Shown: piece after piece, positions 15,736-23,843 of the stretch
Layout of the letters: the number at the start of each line of letters is the position of its first letter
How positions within the stretch are numbered: the first letter of the stretch is position 1
Source: VRUE01 sp035707825
Lineage (GTDB): Bacteria; Actinomycetota; Thermoleophilia; Solirubrobacterales; 70-9
Length of the DNA stretch: 39,535 bases
Reading direction: 5' to 3'
NCBI GenBank assembly: GCA_035707825.1
Contig: DASSTR010000029.1
Coordinates: 1-39,535 of the forward strand
Notes under the pieces: generated by a model
Told to the model about the DNA's origin: nothing
What the model saw: only the letters and a program-made list of their open reading frames with translations
Databases searched by the model: none
Translations under genes and position numbers: made by a program

Positions 15736-17299
15736 GGCCGGCGCCCCCTCGGTGCCGGCCCAGGCCTCTGAGGAGGTTCTCGTCCTCGATTTCGGAGGGC
15801 AGTACTCGCAGCTGATCGCGCGGCGGATCCGCGAATGCGGCGTCTTCGCCGAGCTGTTGCCGGTGACGACGCCGGTGGAGAAGATCCGGGAGCGGGCGCC
15901 GAAGGCGCTCGTCCTCTCGGGCGGGCCGGCCTCGGTCTACGAGCCGGACGCGCCCAGCTTCCCGACCCAGCTCCTCGATCTCGAGATTCCGATGCTGGGC
16001 ATCTGTTATGGGATGCAGGCGATGGTCCACGCCCTGGGCGGCAGGGTCGAGGGCGCCGAGTCGGGTGAGTTCGGCCGCGCCGATCTCACCCTGCGCGAAG
16101 GCGGCGGCCGCCTCCTGGGCGGCCTGCCCGAGGAGCAGAGCTGCTGGATGAGCCACCGCGACTCGGTCTTCGAGCCGCCCGAGGGATTCATCCCCCTTGC
16201 CTCCAGTCCCGGCTCGCCGGTGGCCGCCTGCGAATCGCCCGGCAGGGGCCTCTACGGCATCCAGTTCCATCCCGAGGTCGTACACACCCCCTATGGGACC
16301 GAGATCCTGACCCGCTTCCTGCGCGACATCTCCGGCTGCGAGCAGGAGTGGTCGCCGCAGTCGGTGATCGCCGAGCAGGTGGCGCGGATCCAAGCCCAGG
16401 TCGGGGAGGGACAGGTGATCTGCGGCCTCTCCGGCGGCGTCGACTCCTCGGTCGCGGCGCTGCTCGTGCACCGCGCGGTGGGGGAGCAGCTGACCTGCGT
16501 CTTCGTCGATCACGGCCTGATGCGCCTCAACGAGGCCGAGCAGGTGGTCGAGGCCTTTGGGCAGTTCGGCATCCCGCTTGTCCACGTCGACGCCGAGGAG
16601 CGCTTCCTCGCCAAGCTGGCGGGGGTCGACGATCCGGAGACCAAGCGCAAGATCATCGGCACCGAGTTCATCCGCGTCTTCGAGGAGGAGGCGGCGAAGC
16701 TGGAGGACGCCGCCTACCTGGTCCAGGGCACGCTCTACTCGGACGTGATCGAGTCGGGCGGCAGCGACGGCGCCGAGACGATCAAGTCCCACCACAACGT
16801 CGGCGGCCTGCCCGAGGACCTCGGCTTCGAGCTGGTCGAGCCGCTGCGGATGCTGTTCAAGGACGAGGTGCGGGCGGTCGGCGCCGAGCTCGGGTTGCCG
16901 GAGCGGATGGTCTGGCGCCAGCCCTTCCCGGGCCCCGGCCTGGCGATCCGCATCGTCGGCGGCGAGGTGACCAGGGAGCGGCTCGACATCCTGCGCGCGG
17001 CTGACGCGATCCTGCAGGAGGAGATCCGCGCCGCCGAGCTCTACCGCCAGCTCTGGCAATCCTTCTGCGTGCTGCCCGTGGTCCGCTCGGTCGGCGTGCA
17101 GGGTGACGGCCGCACCTACGCCTACCCGATCGTGATCCGCGCCGTGACCTCCGACGACGCGATGACGGCCGACTGGGCGCGCCTTCCCTACGACCTGCTG
17201 GAGCGGGTCTCCAACCGGATCATCAACGAGATCCGCGAAGTCAACCGAGTGGCATTGGATATCTCCTCCAAGCCGCCCGCCACCATCGAGTGGGAGTGA
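15713..17299 (+). CDS. guaA: GMP synthase (glutamine-hydrolysing)
   Basis: GuaA aminates XMP to GMP using glutamine and ATP. The N-terminal class I amidotransferase domain shows DFGGQYSQLIARRIRE, LSGGPASVY, the nucleophile in LGICYGMQAM (Cys at about 98), and the His-Glu pair in GIQFHPEVVHTPYG. The ATP-pyrophosphatase domain has the P-loop GLSGGVDSSVAA at about residue 240. The C-terminal dimerisation domain ends KPPATIEWE, the invariant family terminus. GTG 15713 overlaps guaB3 by 23 bp; GTG 15752 (MPAQASEEVLVLDFGG) is an equally possible start beyond the guaB3 stop. The protein is full length (528 residues) and no domain is missing. Confidence 0.96.
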   Translation: MLESPTTEAGAPSVPAQASEEVLVLDFGGQYSQLIARRIRECGVFAELLPVTTPVEKIRERAPKALVLSGGPASVYEPDAPSFPTQLLDLEIPMLGICYGMQAMVHALGGRVEGAESGEFGRADLTLREGGGRLLGGLPEEQSCWMSHRDSVFEPPEGFIPLASSPGSPVAACESPGRGLYGIQFHPEVVHTPYGTEILTRFLRDISGCEQEWSPQSVIAEQVARIQAQVGEGQVICGLSGGVDSSVAALLVHRAVGEQLTCVFVDHGLMRLNEAEQVVEAFGQFGIPLVHVDAEERFLAKLAGVDDPETKRKIIGTEFIRVFEEEAAKLEDAAYLVQGTLYSDVIESGGSDGAETIKSHHNVGGLPEDLGFELVEPLRMLFKDEVRAVGAELGLPERMVWRQPFPGPGLAIRIVGGEVTRERLDILRAADAILQEEIRAAELYRQLWQSFCVLPVVRSVGVQGDGRTYAYPIVIRAVTSDDAMTADWARLPYDLLERVSNRIINEIREVNRVALDISSKPPATIEWE

Positions 17300-17329
17300 C
17301 GCCGGCCGGGGCTTAGTCCTGGCCTCGTC

Positions 17330-18124
17330 ATGCCGTTTCCGGTTTCGATTGCGATTCTGAGTCTCTTGCAGGCGGCGCTGGTGGCACTGCCGGGGCCGCT
17401 GCCGGCGCTGCCGTGGCTGAGCCTGCGCAGCCGCTGGTGGGCGCTGCTGCCGGCGCTGTCGATCGTTGTCGTGATCTCGCTGGTGGCGCTCGACAGCGCC
17501 TTCGCCGACGGCCTCTCCTACCTGGCGCTGGTCGCCGTGCCGCCGCTTGCCGCGGTGGCTCTCGGGATGCTCGTGAAGGGAGCCAGACCCGCGTGGGCCC
17601 TGGCGGTGCCGCCGCTGTTTGCGCTCGCCTGGGCCGCGCCCACCTCGCTTGGCGGCGAGGCGGCGGCGACGGCGCTGACCGCCTGCGGCTGCATCGCGCT
17701 CGGCTGGCTGCTCGTCTCGGTGGCCCCTGCGGCCTGGCTCAAGCTGGGCATCTACGCGATGGCGATCGTCGACACCTGGTTCGTCGCCTCCAATCTTCTC
17801 CAGGGCCCCAATTCGGTGCTCAACGCGGCAGCTCCGGCTGAGCTGCCGCGCCTGCAGGCGATCCATTTCGGCTCCGCTCTGATGGGCTTCGGCGACGTCT
17901 TCGTCGCCGCGACCCTCGGCTGCCTGCTCGCCGCGACGCGCCGCCGGCAGCTCCAGGCCGCCGCCCTGGTCGCGATGCTCGCGCTCGCCTTCGATCTTCT
18001 CTTCTTCGTCGTCGACAGCCTGCCGGCCACCGTCCCGGTCGCCCTCGCCCTGGCGCTGCTGGAGCTAAACGACCGCCGTCCCACCGCCGGTCGCGACCCG
18101 TTGGAGGGCGCGCCGCCGCGGTAG
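17330..18124 (+). CDS. Nine-helix membrane protein with GxGD motif, candidate presenilin/SPP-like intramembrane aspartyl protease
   Basis: This 264-residue, highly hydrophobic protein has about nine predicted transmembrane helices (roughly 5-28, 37-56, 62-82, 88-104, 112-132, 136-157, 175-202, 208-229, 231-246). Helix 6 carries Asp148 (IYAMAIVDTWFVASN). Helix 7 carries G186-F-G-D189 (SALMGFGDVFVAATLG). The last helix begins with a Pro-rich LPATVPVALALAL. Presenilin and signal-peptide-peptidase enzymes have nine helices, one Asp in helix 6, GxGD in helix 7 and a PAL motif in helix 9, with comparable spacing (41 residues between the Asps here). The usual Tyr before the first Asp and an exact PAL are missing. 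A non-enzymatic membrane protein remains possible. It is probably co-transcribed with guaA, ending 17 bp from the convergent M23 gene. Confidence 0.5.
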   Translation: MPFPVSIAILSLLQAALVALPGPLPALPWLSLRSRWWALLPALSIVVVISLVALDSAFADGLSYLALVAVPPLAAVALGMLVKGARPAWALAVPPLFALAWAAPTSLGGEAAATALTACGCIALGWLLVSVAPAAWLKLGIYAMAIVDTWFVASNLLQGPNSVLNAAAPAELPRLQAIHFGSALMGFGDVFVAATLGCLLAATRRRQLQAAALVAMLALAFDLLFFVVDSLPATVPVALALALLELNDRRPTAGRDPLEGAPPR

Positions 18125-18141
18125 GTCCAGGAGAGAGGCGC

Positions 18142-19083
18142 TCAGCTGTAGCGGTCCCAGCGTTCCAGGTAGGGGAGGGGGTCGATCGGGCTGCCCCCCT
18201 CGTACCAGCCCGGTGCGGTCCAGATCTCGAAGTGCAAGTGGCAGGCGGTGGCGTCACCGGTGTCGCCGACGATGCCGATCGGCTGCCCGGTGCGGACGAG
18301 GTCGCCGGTTTTCAGCGGCGAGGGTTCGGCCATGTGCGCGTACATGAAGTCCAGTGAGGTGCCCTTGCCGTCGATGACGACGTAGTTGCCGGCGTTGCCC
18401 TGGAAGCCCGCGTACTGAACCGTGCCGCCGCGGGCCGCCACGAGAGGAAGCCCGCATTCGGCCATCACGTCCTGACCCTGGTGAGTGTGGCCCGAGCGCG
18501 CGGCGCCGAAGCGGCCGGCTCCGGCGCCGAAATCGTGGGGGCCCAGAATGGGGAACGCGAACCTGAACATTTCGAAGCTGAGGCCGATCGGTTCGCTTGC
18601 CGTCGCCGCCCGCGCCGCGGGCCGCGACGCGCCCTGGGTGCCGATGCGGAAGCTGTAGCGGCCGTTGCGGGCCGGGCGCCCTTCGAAGGTCGTGCCGTCC
18701 CAGCGGAGGCGGGTTTCGACGTCGGGGGCCACGTCGTTTCGGTAGAAGGTGCGGACAACCTGCCCGGCGGCGTCGACGACGTCGATGCGGAGATCGTTTT
18801 GCGGTTGGGTGCTGCCGATCGTGAAGCGCAGGCTCGGGTAGCGGAAGCCGTAGTAGAAGGACTTGCGCGGCGTCGTCCTGGCTGCGAGCAGGCTCAGCGT
18901 GCCGGCGCTGGGCGCGTCGGAGGAGCTGCCGGTTGGGCTCGACGGCGGGGGAGGCCCCCCGGCGGGAGTCGGGGCTCCGCCTGTAGTTGCCATCGCGCCT
19001 GCGGGGACCGCGAGCCACGCCGCCGCCACGACTGCGAAGAGCTTTACGACCAACTTGAGCCGGGCTTCCGGCCTGCTGTGCAC
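18142..19083 (-). CDS. Secreted M23 (LytM-type) metallopeptidase with FlgD-like Ig domain
   Basis: The 313-residue protein has a signal peptide (basic N-terminus, then hydrophobic VVKLFAVVAAAWLAVPAGAMA), a Pro/Ser-rich linker (about 35-60), and an Ig-like domain resembling FlgD_ig (about 75-150, ending GRPARNGRYSFRI). A C-terminal LytM domain follows. The zinc site is complete: H201-x3-D205 in GHTHQGQD and H282-x-H284 in CHLHFE. Such enzymes cut peptide cross-links in peptidoglycan. GTG 19083 is preceded by GAGAGGA as a ribosome-binding site. It is transcribed toward the convergent membrane-protein gene and away from rplM. With the nearby D,D-carboxypeptidase it supports a wall-remodelling role. 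Confidence 0.92.
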   Translation of the reverse strand: MHSRPEARLKLVVKLFAVVAAAWLAVPAGAMATTGGAPTPAGGPPPPSSPTGSSSDAPSAGTLSLLAARTTPRKSFYYGFRYPSLRFTIGSTQPQNDLRIDVVDAAGQVVRTFYRNDVAPDVETRLRWDGTTFEGRPARNGRYSFRIGTQGASRPAARAATASEPIGLSFEMFRFAFPILGPHDFGAGAGRFGAARSGHTHQGQDVMAECGLPLVAARGGTVQYAGFQGNAGNYVVIDGKGTSLDFMYAHMAEPSPLKTGDLVRTGQPIGIVGDTGDATACHLHFEIWTAPGWYEGGSPIDPLPYLERWDRYS

Positions 19084-19174
19084 GACGGTCCTCTCTCTCG
19101 ATCGCCTACGGAGTTAGCTGTCGGGCTCGCGTTGAAAGAGATTCGCTACGGACCTGTTCGTCCGATTCGCCCCC

Positions 19175-19192
19175 GAGACCTGCAAGGGTCTC
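19175..19192. other. Small perfect hairpin in the M23-rplM divergent region
   Basis: GAGACC (19175-19180) and GGTCTC (19187-19192) form a 6-bp stem around TGCAAG in the 234-bp gap between the divergent M23 gene (start 19083) and rplM (start 19318). It could be an operator or part of a leader; there is no T-run. Apart from this and the rplM leader hairpin, 19084-19317 holds no gene I can support. Confidence 0.35.
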
Positions 19193-19272
19193 TGCGGTTC
19201 CTCCGCCCCCCGCCGGCCGGGCCGTCAGGGATTCGGCGTTTCTTGGCGCGGCAGTATAGAGCGAGAGACGGC

Positions 19273-19312
19273 TATGATCCTCCGGCCGCGCTGGGCTGCC
19301 CGCGCGGTTTTT
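19273..19312 (+). promoter_or_regulatory. rplM leader: -10-like box followed by a terminator-like hairpin
   Basis: TATGAT (19273-19278) is a good -10 hexamer, although no matching -35 is seen. Just downstream, CCGCGC (19286-19291) pairs with GCGCGG (19302-19307) around a 10-nt loop, with possible G-U extension, and is followed directly by TTTTT (19308-19312). The run ends 5 bases before the rplM ATG, and no Shine-Dalgarno is present. This looks like an intrinsic terminator or attenuator in the leader of the ribosomal-protein operon. Confidence 0.5.
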
Positions 19313-19317
19313 GCACG

Positions 19318-19752
19318 ATGAAGACCTACGTAGCCACACCCGCAGACCGCCAGCGCGACTGGTACGTCGTCGACGCCGAGGGGGAGACCCTGGGCCGTTT
19401 GGCGACCCGGATCGCCGACGCGTTGCGGGGCAAGCGCAAGCCCGAGTACACGCCGCACGTCGACACCGGCGACTTCGTCGTCGTCGTCAACGCGGAGAAG
19501 ATCCGGGTCACCGGCGACAAGCTCGCCCAAAAGGTCTACTGGCGCCACAGCGGATATCCCGGCGGCATCAAGTCCCGTACCCTGGCCGAGATGTTGGATC
19601 GCCGGCCGGAGGAGGTGATCCGCAAGGCGGTGAAGGGGATGCTCCCCCGCAACCGCCTCGCGCGTAAGCAGCTGACCAAGCTGAAGGTCTACGCCGGTCC
19701 CGAGCACCCGCATGCGGCCCAGCAGCCCAAACCGATGGAGATCGAGAAGTGA
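19318..19752 (+). CDS. rplM: 50S ribosomal protein L13
   Basis: L13 is an early-assembly protein of the large subunit. ATG 19318 gives 144 residues starting MKTYVATPADRQRDWYVVDA, the family start. It includes GETLGRLATRIADALRGK, the YTPHVDTGDFVVVVNA segment, YWRHSGYPGGIKSRTL and AVKGMLPRNRLARKQL. The same frame is open far upstream but that part is antisense to the M23 gene. The gene is followed immediately by rpsI, the near-universal L13-S9 pair; the stop and the rpsI start share one base (TGATG). No Shine-Dalgarno precedes it, and a terminator-like hairpin lies just upstream. Confidence 0.97.
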   Translation: MKTYVATPADRQRDWYVVDAEGETLGRLATRIADALRGKRKPEYTPHVDTGDFVVVVNAEKIRVTGDKLAQKVYWRHSGYPGGIKSRTLAEMLDRRPEEVIRKAVKGMLPRNRLARKQLTKLKVYAGPEHPHAAQQPKPMEIEK

Positions 19753-20603
19753 TGGCAGACGAAGAGAACAAAGAGACTTCTGAGGACATCCAGCCCGAGG
19801 ACACCGGCTCGGACGGCTCGGCCGCGGGTCCTGTCGCGGAGGAAGACACCTCCTCCTCGCAGGCTGCGGAGGAGGAGCCCACCCCCGCACCACCCGCGGA
19901 CGATGCGCCCGAGGCAGAGCAGCCTCAGGATGAAGTCCCTGCGGAAGAGCTCGAGGCTGAGGGCGATGGCGCACCTGCCGGGGACGGCGGACGCGAAGCG
20001 GAGCAGCCGTCGGATAAGGCGAAGAAGGACAAGGACGTTATTCCGGGGGCCGACCTGGAGCCGATTGCGGTCGAGCCCGAGGCGCAGCTGAGCACCGAGG
20101 AGCGCGCCCGCAAGGAAGCCGAGGATGAGGAGCGAGCCCGGCGTGAGGCGGAGTTGGCCGGCGCCGGTGACGAGGACGCCGCTCCGGCTCCCCGTGAGCC
20201 CGCCAAGATGGAGAGCGGCGCCCGCTACCTGGCGACCGGCAAGCGCAAGAGCTCGATCGCCCGTGTGATCCTCACTCCCGGCAGCGGCAAGATCGAGGTC
20301 AACCAGCGCGCCCTGGAGGAGTTCTTCCCGCGTCCCCTGCACCAGACCGTGGCGCGCCAACCACTGACCGCCACCGGTTACGAAGGCAGCGTCGACGTCC
20401 GCATCCGCGTCCACGGCGGCGGCGTCAGCGGCCAGGCCGGCGCGGTTCGCCACGGCATCGCCAGGGCGCTGACCGAGGTCGATCCCCAGCTGCGCGGGGA
20501 GCTCAAGCGGCGCGGCTTCCTCACTCGCGACGCGCGGGTCAAGGAGCGCCGCAAGGCGGGCCTCAAGAAGGCGCGCAAGCGGCCGCAGTTCAGCAAGCGC
20601 TAG
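19752..20603 (+). CDS. rpsI: 30S ribosomal protein S9 with a ~152-residue acidic N-terminal extension
   Basis: The C-terminal ~130 residues are a complete S9: RYLATGKRKSSIARVILTPG, the EVNQRALEEFFPRPLH region, RVHGGGVSGQAGAVRHGIAR, and the basic tail ending KKARKRPQFSKR that reaches the decoding centre. Before it lies a long extension rich in Glu, Asp, Ala and Pro, followed by a charged helix (STEERARKEAEDEERARREAE). ATG 19752 (or GTG 19749) overlaps the rplM stop. An internal ATG at 20208 would produce a standard-length S9, but no good ribosome-binding site precedes it. Other actinobacterial S9 proteins have shorter acidic extensions, so this one is exaggerated. A palindromic element lies in frame within it. 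Confidence 0.93.
   Translation: MADEENKETSEDIQPEDTGSDGSAAGPVAEEDTSSSQAAEEEPTPAPPADDAPEAEQPQDEVPAEELEAEGDGAPAGDGGREAEQPSDKAKKDKDVIPGADLEPIAVEPEAQLSTEERARKEAEDEERARREAELAGAGDEDAAPAPREPAKMESGARYLATGKRKSSIARVILTPGSGKIEVNQRALEEFFPRPLHQTVARQPLTATGYEGSVDVRIRVHGGGVSGQAGAVRHGIARALTEVDPQLRGELKRRGFLTRDARVKERRKAGLKKARKRPQFSKR
19983..20011. repeat. Palindromic element copy within the rpsI extension
   Basis: GACGGC (19983-19988) and GCCGTC (20006-20011) are perfect arms around GGACGCGAAGCGGAGCA. The same 17-base core appears in both tandem repeats near 6892 and 6960, where the arms are CCGCCGCC/GGCGGCGG. The element is read in frame as GDGGREAEQPS. Conserved core with different but complementary arms suggests a structured dispersed element; three copies only. 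Confidence 0.5.
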
Positions 20604-20612
20604 GCAACGCCG

Positions 20613-21950
20613 ATGGCGCCGGAGCGCAAGCTCTTCGGAACCGATGGGGTCCGGGGAGAGGCTGGGACGTTCCTCAGCGCCGAGCTCGCAACCTCCCTTG
20701 GCCGTGCGGCGGCGGCGTCGCTGCCTGCCGAGCGGCCGCAGGTGCTGATCGTTCGCGACACGCGTGAGTCGGGCCCGATGCTGGAGGCGGCGCTGGCCGC
20801 CGGGATCGCGGCAGCGGGAGGCGACGCCCTGCTCGGCGGGGTGCTGCCGACTCCGGCGGCGGCGATCCTGGTCAGGCGCCTTGGCCTCGACCTGGCGGCG
20901 GTGGTCTCCGCTTCGCACAACCCCTACCGCGACAACGGCATCAAGTTCTTCTCCGCGGCCGGGACGAAGCTCGACGACGAGACCGAGGCGCGTATCGAGT
21001 CGCTACTCGCCGCTCGCGAGGCCGGCGCCGGCGGAGATGCCGGCGAAATAGCGGAGCCCGGCCGCGTACGGGAGCTGAATGGCGGCCTCGAGGACTACCT
21101 GCGCGCCCTCGAGGGTTTCTTTCAGCTCGATCTCTCCGGGGTCAAGGTGATGCTCGACTGCGCCAACGGGGCCACGCACCGGGCGGCGCCGGCCATCTTC
21201 GAGCGCCTCGGCGCCGAGGTGGAGACGGTCGGCGCCAGCCCCGACGGGCGCAACATCAACGCCGGCTGCGGCTCCACCCACCTCGACTTCCTGGCCGGGC
21301 GGATCAAGGATTCCGAGGCGACCGTCGGCTTCGCCTTCGATGGGGACGGCGATCGCGTCCTCGCCGTCGACGGCAATGGCCGCGTCCATGACGGGGACGA
21401 GCTGATCGCGCTGCTCGCCCGCGGGATGGCGGCGCGCGGGGAGCTCGACGGCGGCGTCGCCGTGACCGTGATGAGCAACTACGGCTTTCACCGCGCCATG
21501 GAGGAGGCCGGAGTCGAGGTCGCGGTCACCCAGGTCGGCGACCGCTACGTCCTCGACGAGCTGAAGAGCCGCGACTGGGCGCTCGGCGGCGAGCAGTCCG
21601 GCCACCTGATCGACACCCGCTTCGCCGCCACGGGAGACGGCATCGCCGCCGCGCTGGCGACCTTGAGGGAGCTTGCCGGAGCGGAGCTGGCGTCGGCAAC
21701 GGCGATGCGGAAGTTCCCCCAGACCCTGGTCAACGTCGAGGTCCGCGACCGCGGCGCGCTGTCCGGCGCGGCCGCGGTCTGGGAGGCCGTGGAGCGCGAG
21801 GAAGCGGCCCTGGAGGGCCGCGGGCGGGTTCTGCTGCGCTCCTCCGGCACCGAGCCGCTGGTGCGGGTCATGGTAGAGGCGCCGGGCGCGGAGGAGGCCG
21901 AAGAGGTCTGCGAGCGCCTTGTCGAGATCGTTCGGCGCGAGCTCGGCTGA
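20613..21950 (+). CDS. glmM: Phosphoglucosamine mutase
   Basis: GlmM converts glucosamine 6-phosphate to glucosamine 1-phosphate on the way to UDP-GlcNAc for peptidoglycan. The 445-residue protein starts LFGTDGVRGEAG and has the phosphoserine loop VSASHNPYRDNGIKFF (Ser at about 101), the Mg-binding FDGDGDRVLAVD, the sugar loop GGEQSGHLI, and the phosphate-binding RSSGTEPLVRVMVEA. All four active-site elements of the alpha-D-phosphohexomutase fold are intact. It follows rpsI by 9 bp and precedes glmS by 30 bp, so the two consecutive steps of amino-sugar synthesis are adjacent. Confidence 0.96.
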   Translation: MAPERKLFGTDGVRGEAGTFLSAELATSLGRAAAASLPAERPQVLIVRDTRESGPMLEAALAAGIAAAGGDALLGGVLPTPAAAILVRRLGLDLAAVVSASHNPYRDNGIKFFSAAGTKLDDETEARIESLLAAREAGAGGDAGEIAEPGRVRELNGGLEDYLRALEGFFQLDLSGVKVMLDCANGATHRAAPAIFERLGAEVETVGASPDGRNINAGCGSTHLDFLAGRIKDSEATVGFAFDGDGDRVLAVDGNGRVHDGDELIALLARGMAARGELDGGVAVTVMSNYGFHRAMEEAGVEVAVTQVGDRYVLDELKSRDWALGGEQSGHLIDTRFAATGDGIAAALATLRELAGAELASATAMRKFPQTLVNVEVRDRGALSGAAAVWEAVEREEAALEGRGRVLLRSSGTEPLVRVMVEAPGAEEAEEVCERLVEIVRRELG

Positions 21951-21980
21951 CCCGGGCTGGGTCTACTCTTAGACGTCTTC

Positions 21981-23840
21981 ATGTGCGGAATAGTCGGATA
22001 TGTGGGCGGGCGCCCCTGCCGCGATCTCCTGGTCGCCGGCCTCGAGAAGCTCGAATACCGGGGCTACGACTCGGCCGGGGTATCGGTGATCGAGGACGGG
22101 CGCGTGGAGAGCGTGCGCGCCGTCGGAAACCTCTCCAACCTGCGCGCCGCGATGGAGGAGCGAGCCGGGGACGGGGGCGGCGTCGCCGTTGCCGCGCCGC
22201 CGGCGACGACCGGCGTCGCGCATACGCGCTGGGCGACTCATGGCCGCGTCACGGAGGAGAACGCCCACCCCCACAGCGACAGCTCCGACCGGGTCCACAT
22301 CGTCCTCAACGGAATCGTCGAGAACCACGCCAAGCTGCGTCGCCGCCTCGAAGGGGAGGGGCAGCGGTTCAGCTCCGAAACCGACGCCGAGGTGGTCGCG
22401 CACCTGATCGCCTCCCACTACGACGGCGACCTCGCCGAGGCCGTGCGCGCCTCATTCGCCGAGCTGCGCGGCCATTACGCCTTCGTCGCCATGCACGCCG
22501 ATCAGCCGGGGATCCTGGTCGGGGCCCGCAAGGAGTGCCCGCTGGTCGCCGGCATCGGCGATGGCGAGAGCTTCCTGGCCTCCGCGATCCCGGCGTTCCT
22601 CGCCGAGACCCGCGAGGCGGTGACGATCGAGAACGGCGAGGTGGTGACGATCGACGCCTCCGGGGTGGCGATCACCGACGCCGAGGGCAACCCCGTCGAG
22701 CGCGCTCCCGAGGAGATCTCCTGGGACGAGGCCGCGGCCGAGAAGGGCGGCTACGAGACCTTCATGCTGAAGGAGATCCACGAGCAGGCCGATGCGGTGG
22801 CGGAGACGATCTCGGACCGGCTGCCGGGGGACGACAGCGTCGACCTCTCCGAGACCGGCCTCGACGACGGCTTCCTGAAGGGCCTGCGGCGGATCGTGAT
22901 CGTCGCCTGCGGCACCTCCTACCACGCCGGCCTCGTCGGCCGCTACGCGATCGAGGAATGGGCGCGGGTGCCGGTGGAGATGGACATCGCATCCGAGTAC
23001 CGCTATCGCAACCCGGTGGTCGGCCCCGAAGACCTCGTCATCGGCATGACCCAGTCGGGTGAGACCGCCGACACCCTGGCGGCGATGCGGCTGGCCCGCG
23101 AGCGCGGCGCCAAGGTGCTGGCGATCACCAACCTGATGGGGAGCCAGGCGACCCGCGACGCCGACGCCGTCCTCTACACCAGGGCCGGCATGGAGATCAG
23201 CGTCGCCGCGACCAAGACCTTCGTCGCCCAGGTGGCGACGATGTACTTGCTCGGGCTGCGGCTGGCGGAGCTGCGCGGGACCATGTCCCCGGAGCGCCTC
23301 CGCGAGCTGATCGCTGAGGTGAAGTCCCTGCCCTCGAAGATCGAGGCCACCCTCGAATCCTGCGAGGAGGGGGTGCGCGAGGTCGCCGCCGCCTATTCCG
23401 AGCGGCAGTTCTTCCTCTATCTGGGACGGCATATCGGCCTGCCGGTCTGCCTCGAGGGGGCGTTGAAGCTGAAGGAGATCTCCTACATCCCCACCGATGC
23501 ATACGCCGCGGGGGAGATGAAGCACGGGCCGATCGCCCTGCTCGACGAGTCGACCCCGGTGGTCGCGGTGGCGACCGAGAGCCCCGTCCTCGAGAAGGTG
23601 CTCTCCAACGTCGAAGAGGTGCGCGCCCGCGGGGCGCAGGCGATCGCCATCGCGACCGAGGGCCGCGAGAGGGCCCGCGAGGTGGCCGACCAGGCGATCG
23701 AGGTGGCCTCCACCGATTGGATCCTGCAGCCGATCGTCGCGATCCTGCCGCTGCAGCTGCTCGCCTACGAGATCGCCCGTGCGCGCGGCCTCAACGTCGA
23801 CCAGCCCCGCAATCTGGCCAAGACCGTCACCGTCGAGTAG
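21981..23840 (+). CDS. glmS: Glutamine-fructose-6-phosphate aminotransferase (isomerizing)
   Basis: GlmS makes glucosamine 6-phosphate from fructose 6-phosphate and glutamine. It begins MCGIVGYVGGR with the N-terminal nucleophile Cys2 after Met removal, and LEYRGYDSAGVSV follows. The glutaminase domain includes HTRWATHGRVTEENAHPH. Two SIS domains follow: CGTSYHAGLVGRYAIEEW, GMTQSGETADTLAAMR, then LGRHIGLPVCLEGALKLKEISYI and GEMKHGPIALLDE. It ends with RNLAKTVTVE, the family terminus. The length of 619 residues is normal. No Shine-Dalgarno is seen; a TACTCT box at 21964-21969 ends 11 bases before ATG, so a leaderless or near-leaderless transcript is possible. No glmS ribozyme is visible in the 30-bp gap. 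Confidence 0.96.
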   Translation: MCGIVGYVGGRPCRDLLVAGLEKLEYRGYDSAGVSVIEDGRVESVRAVGNLSNLRAAMEERAGDGGGVAVAAPPATTGVAHTRWATHGRVTEENAHPHSDSSDRVHIVLNGIVENHAKLRRRLEGEGQRFSSETDAEVVAHLIASHYDGDLAEAVRASFAELRGHYAFVAMHADQPGILVGARKECPLVAGIGDGESFLASAIPAFLAETREAVTIENGEVVTIDASGVAITDAEGNPVERAPEEISWDEAAAEKGGYETFMLKEIHEQADAVAETISDRLPGDDSVDLSETGLDDGFLKGLRRIVIVACGTSYHAGLVGRYAIEEWARVPVEMDIASEYRYRNPVVGPEDLVIGMTQSGETADTLAAMRLARERGAKVLAITNLMGSQATRDADAVLYTRAGMEISVAATKTFVAQVATMYLLGLRLAELRGTMSPERLRELIAEVKSLPSKIEATLESCEEGVREVAAAYSERQFFLYLGRHIGLPVCLEGALKLKEISYIPTDAYAAGEMKHGPIALLDESTPVVAVATESPVLEKVLSNVEEVRARGAQAIAIATEGRERAREVADQAIEVASTDWILQPIVAILPLQLLAYEIARARGLNVDQPRNLAKTVTVE

Positions 23841-23843
23841 AGA

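Noticed and set aside
15539..17866. A 775-codon minus-strand open frame opposite guaA
   Set aside because: It is antisense to the complete GuaA catalytic domains and shows no recognisable domain.
21951..21980. Possible glmS ribozyme or riboswitch before glmS
   Set aside because: Only 30 bp separate glmM and glmS, far too short for a glmS ribozyme, and no such structure is seen.
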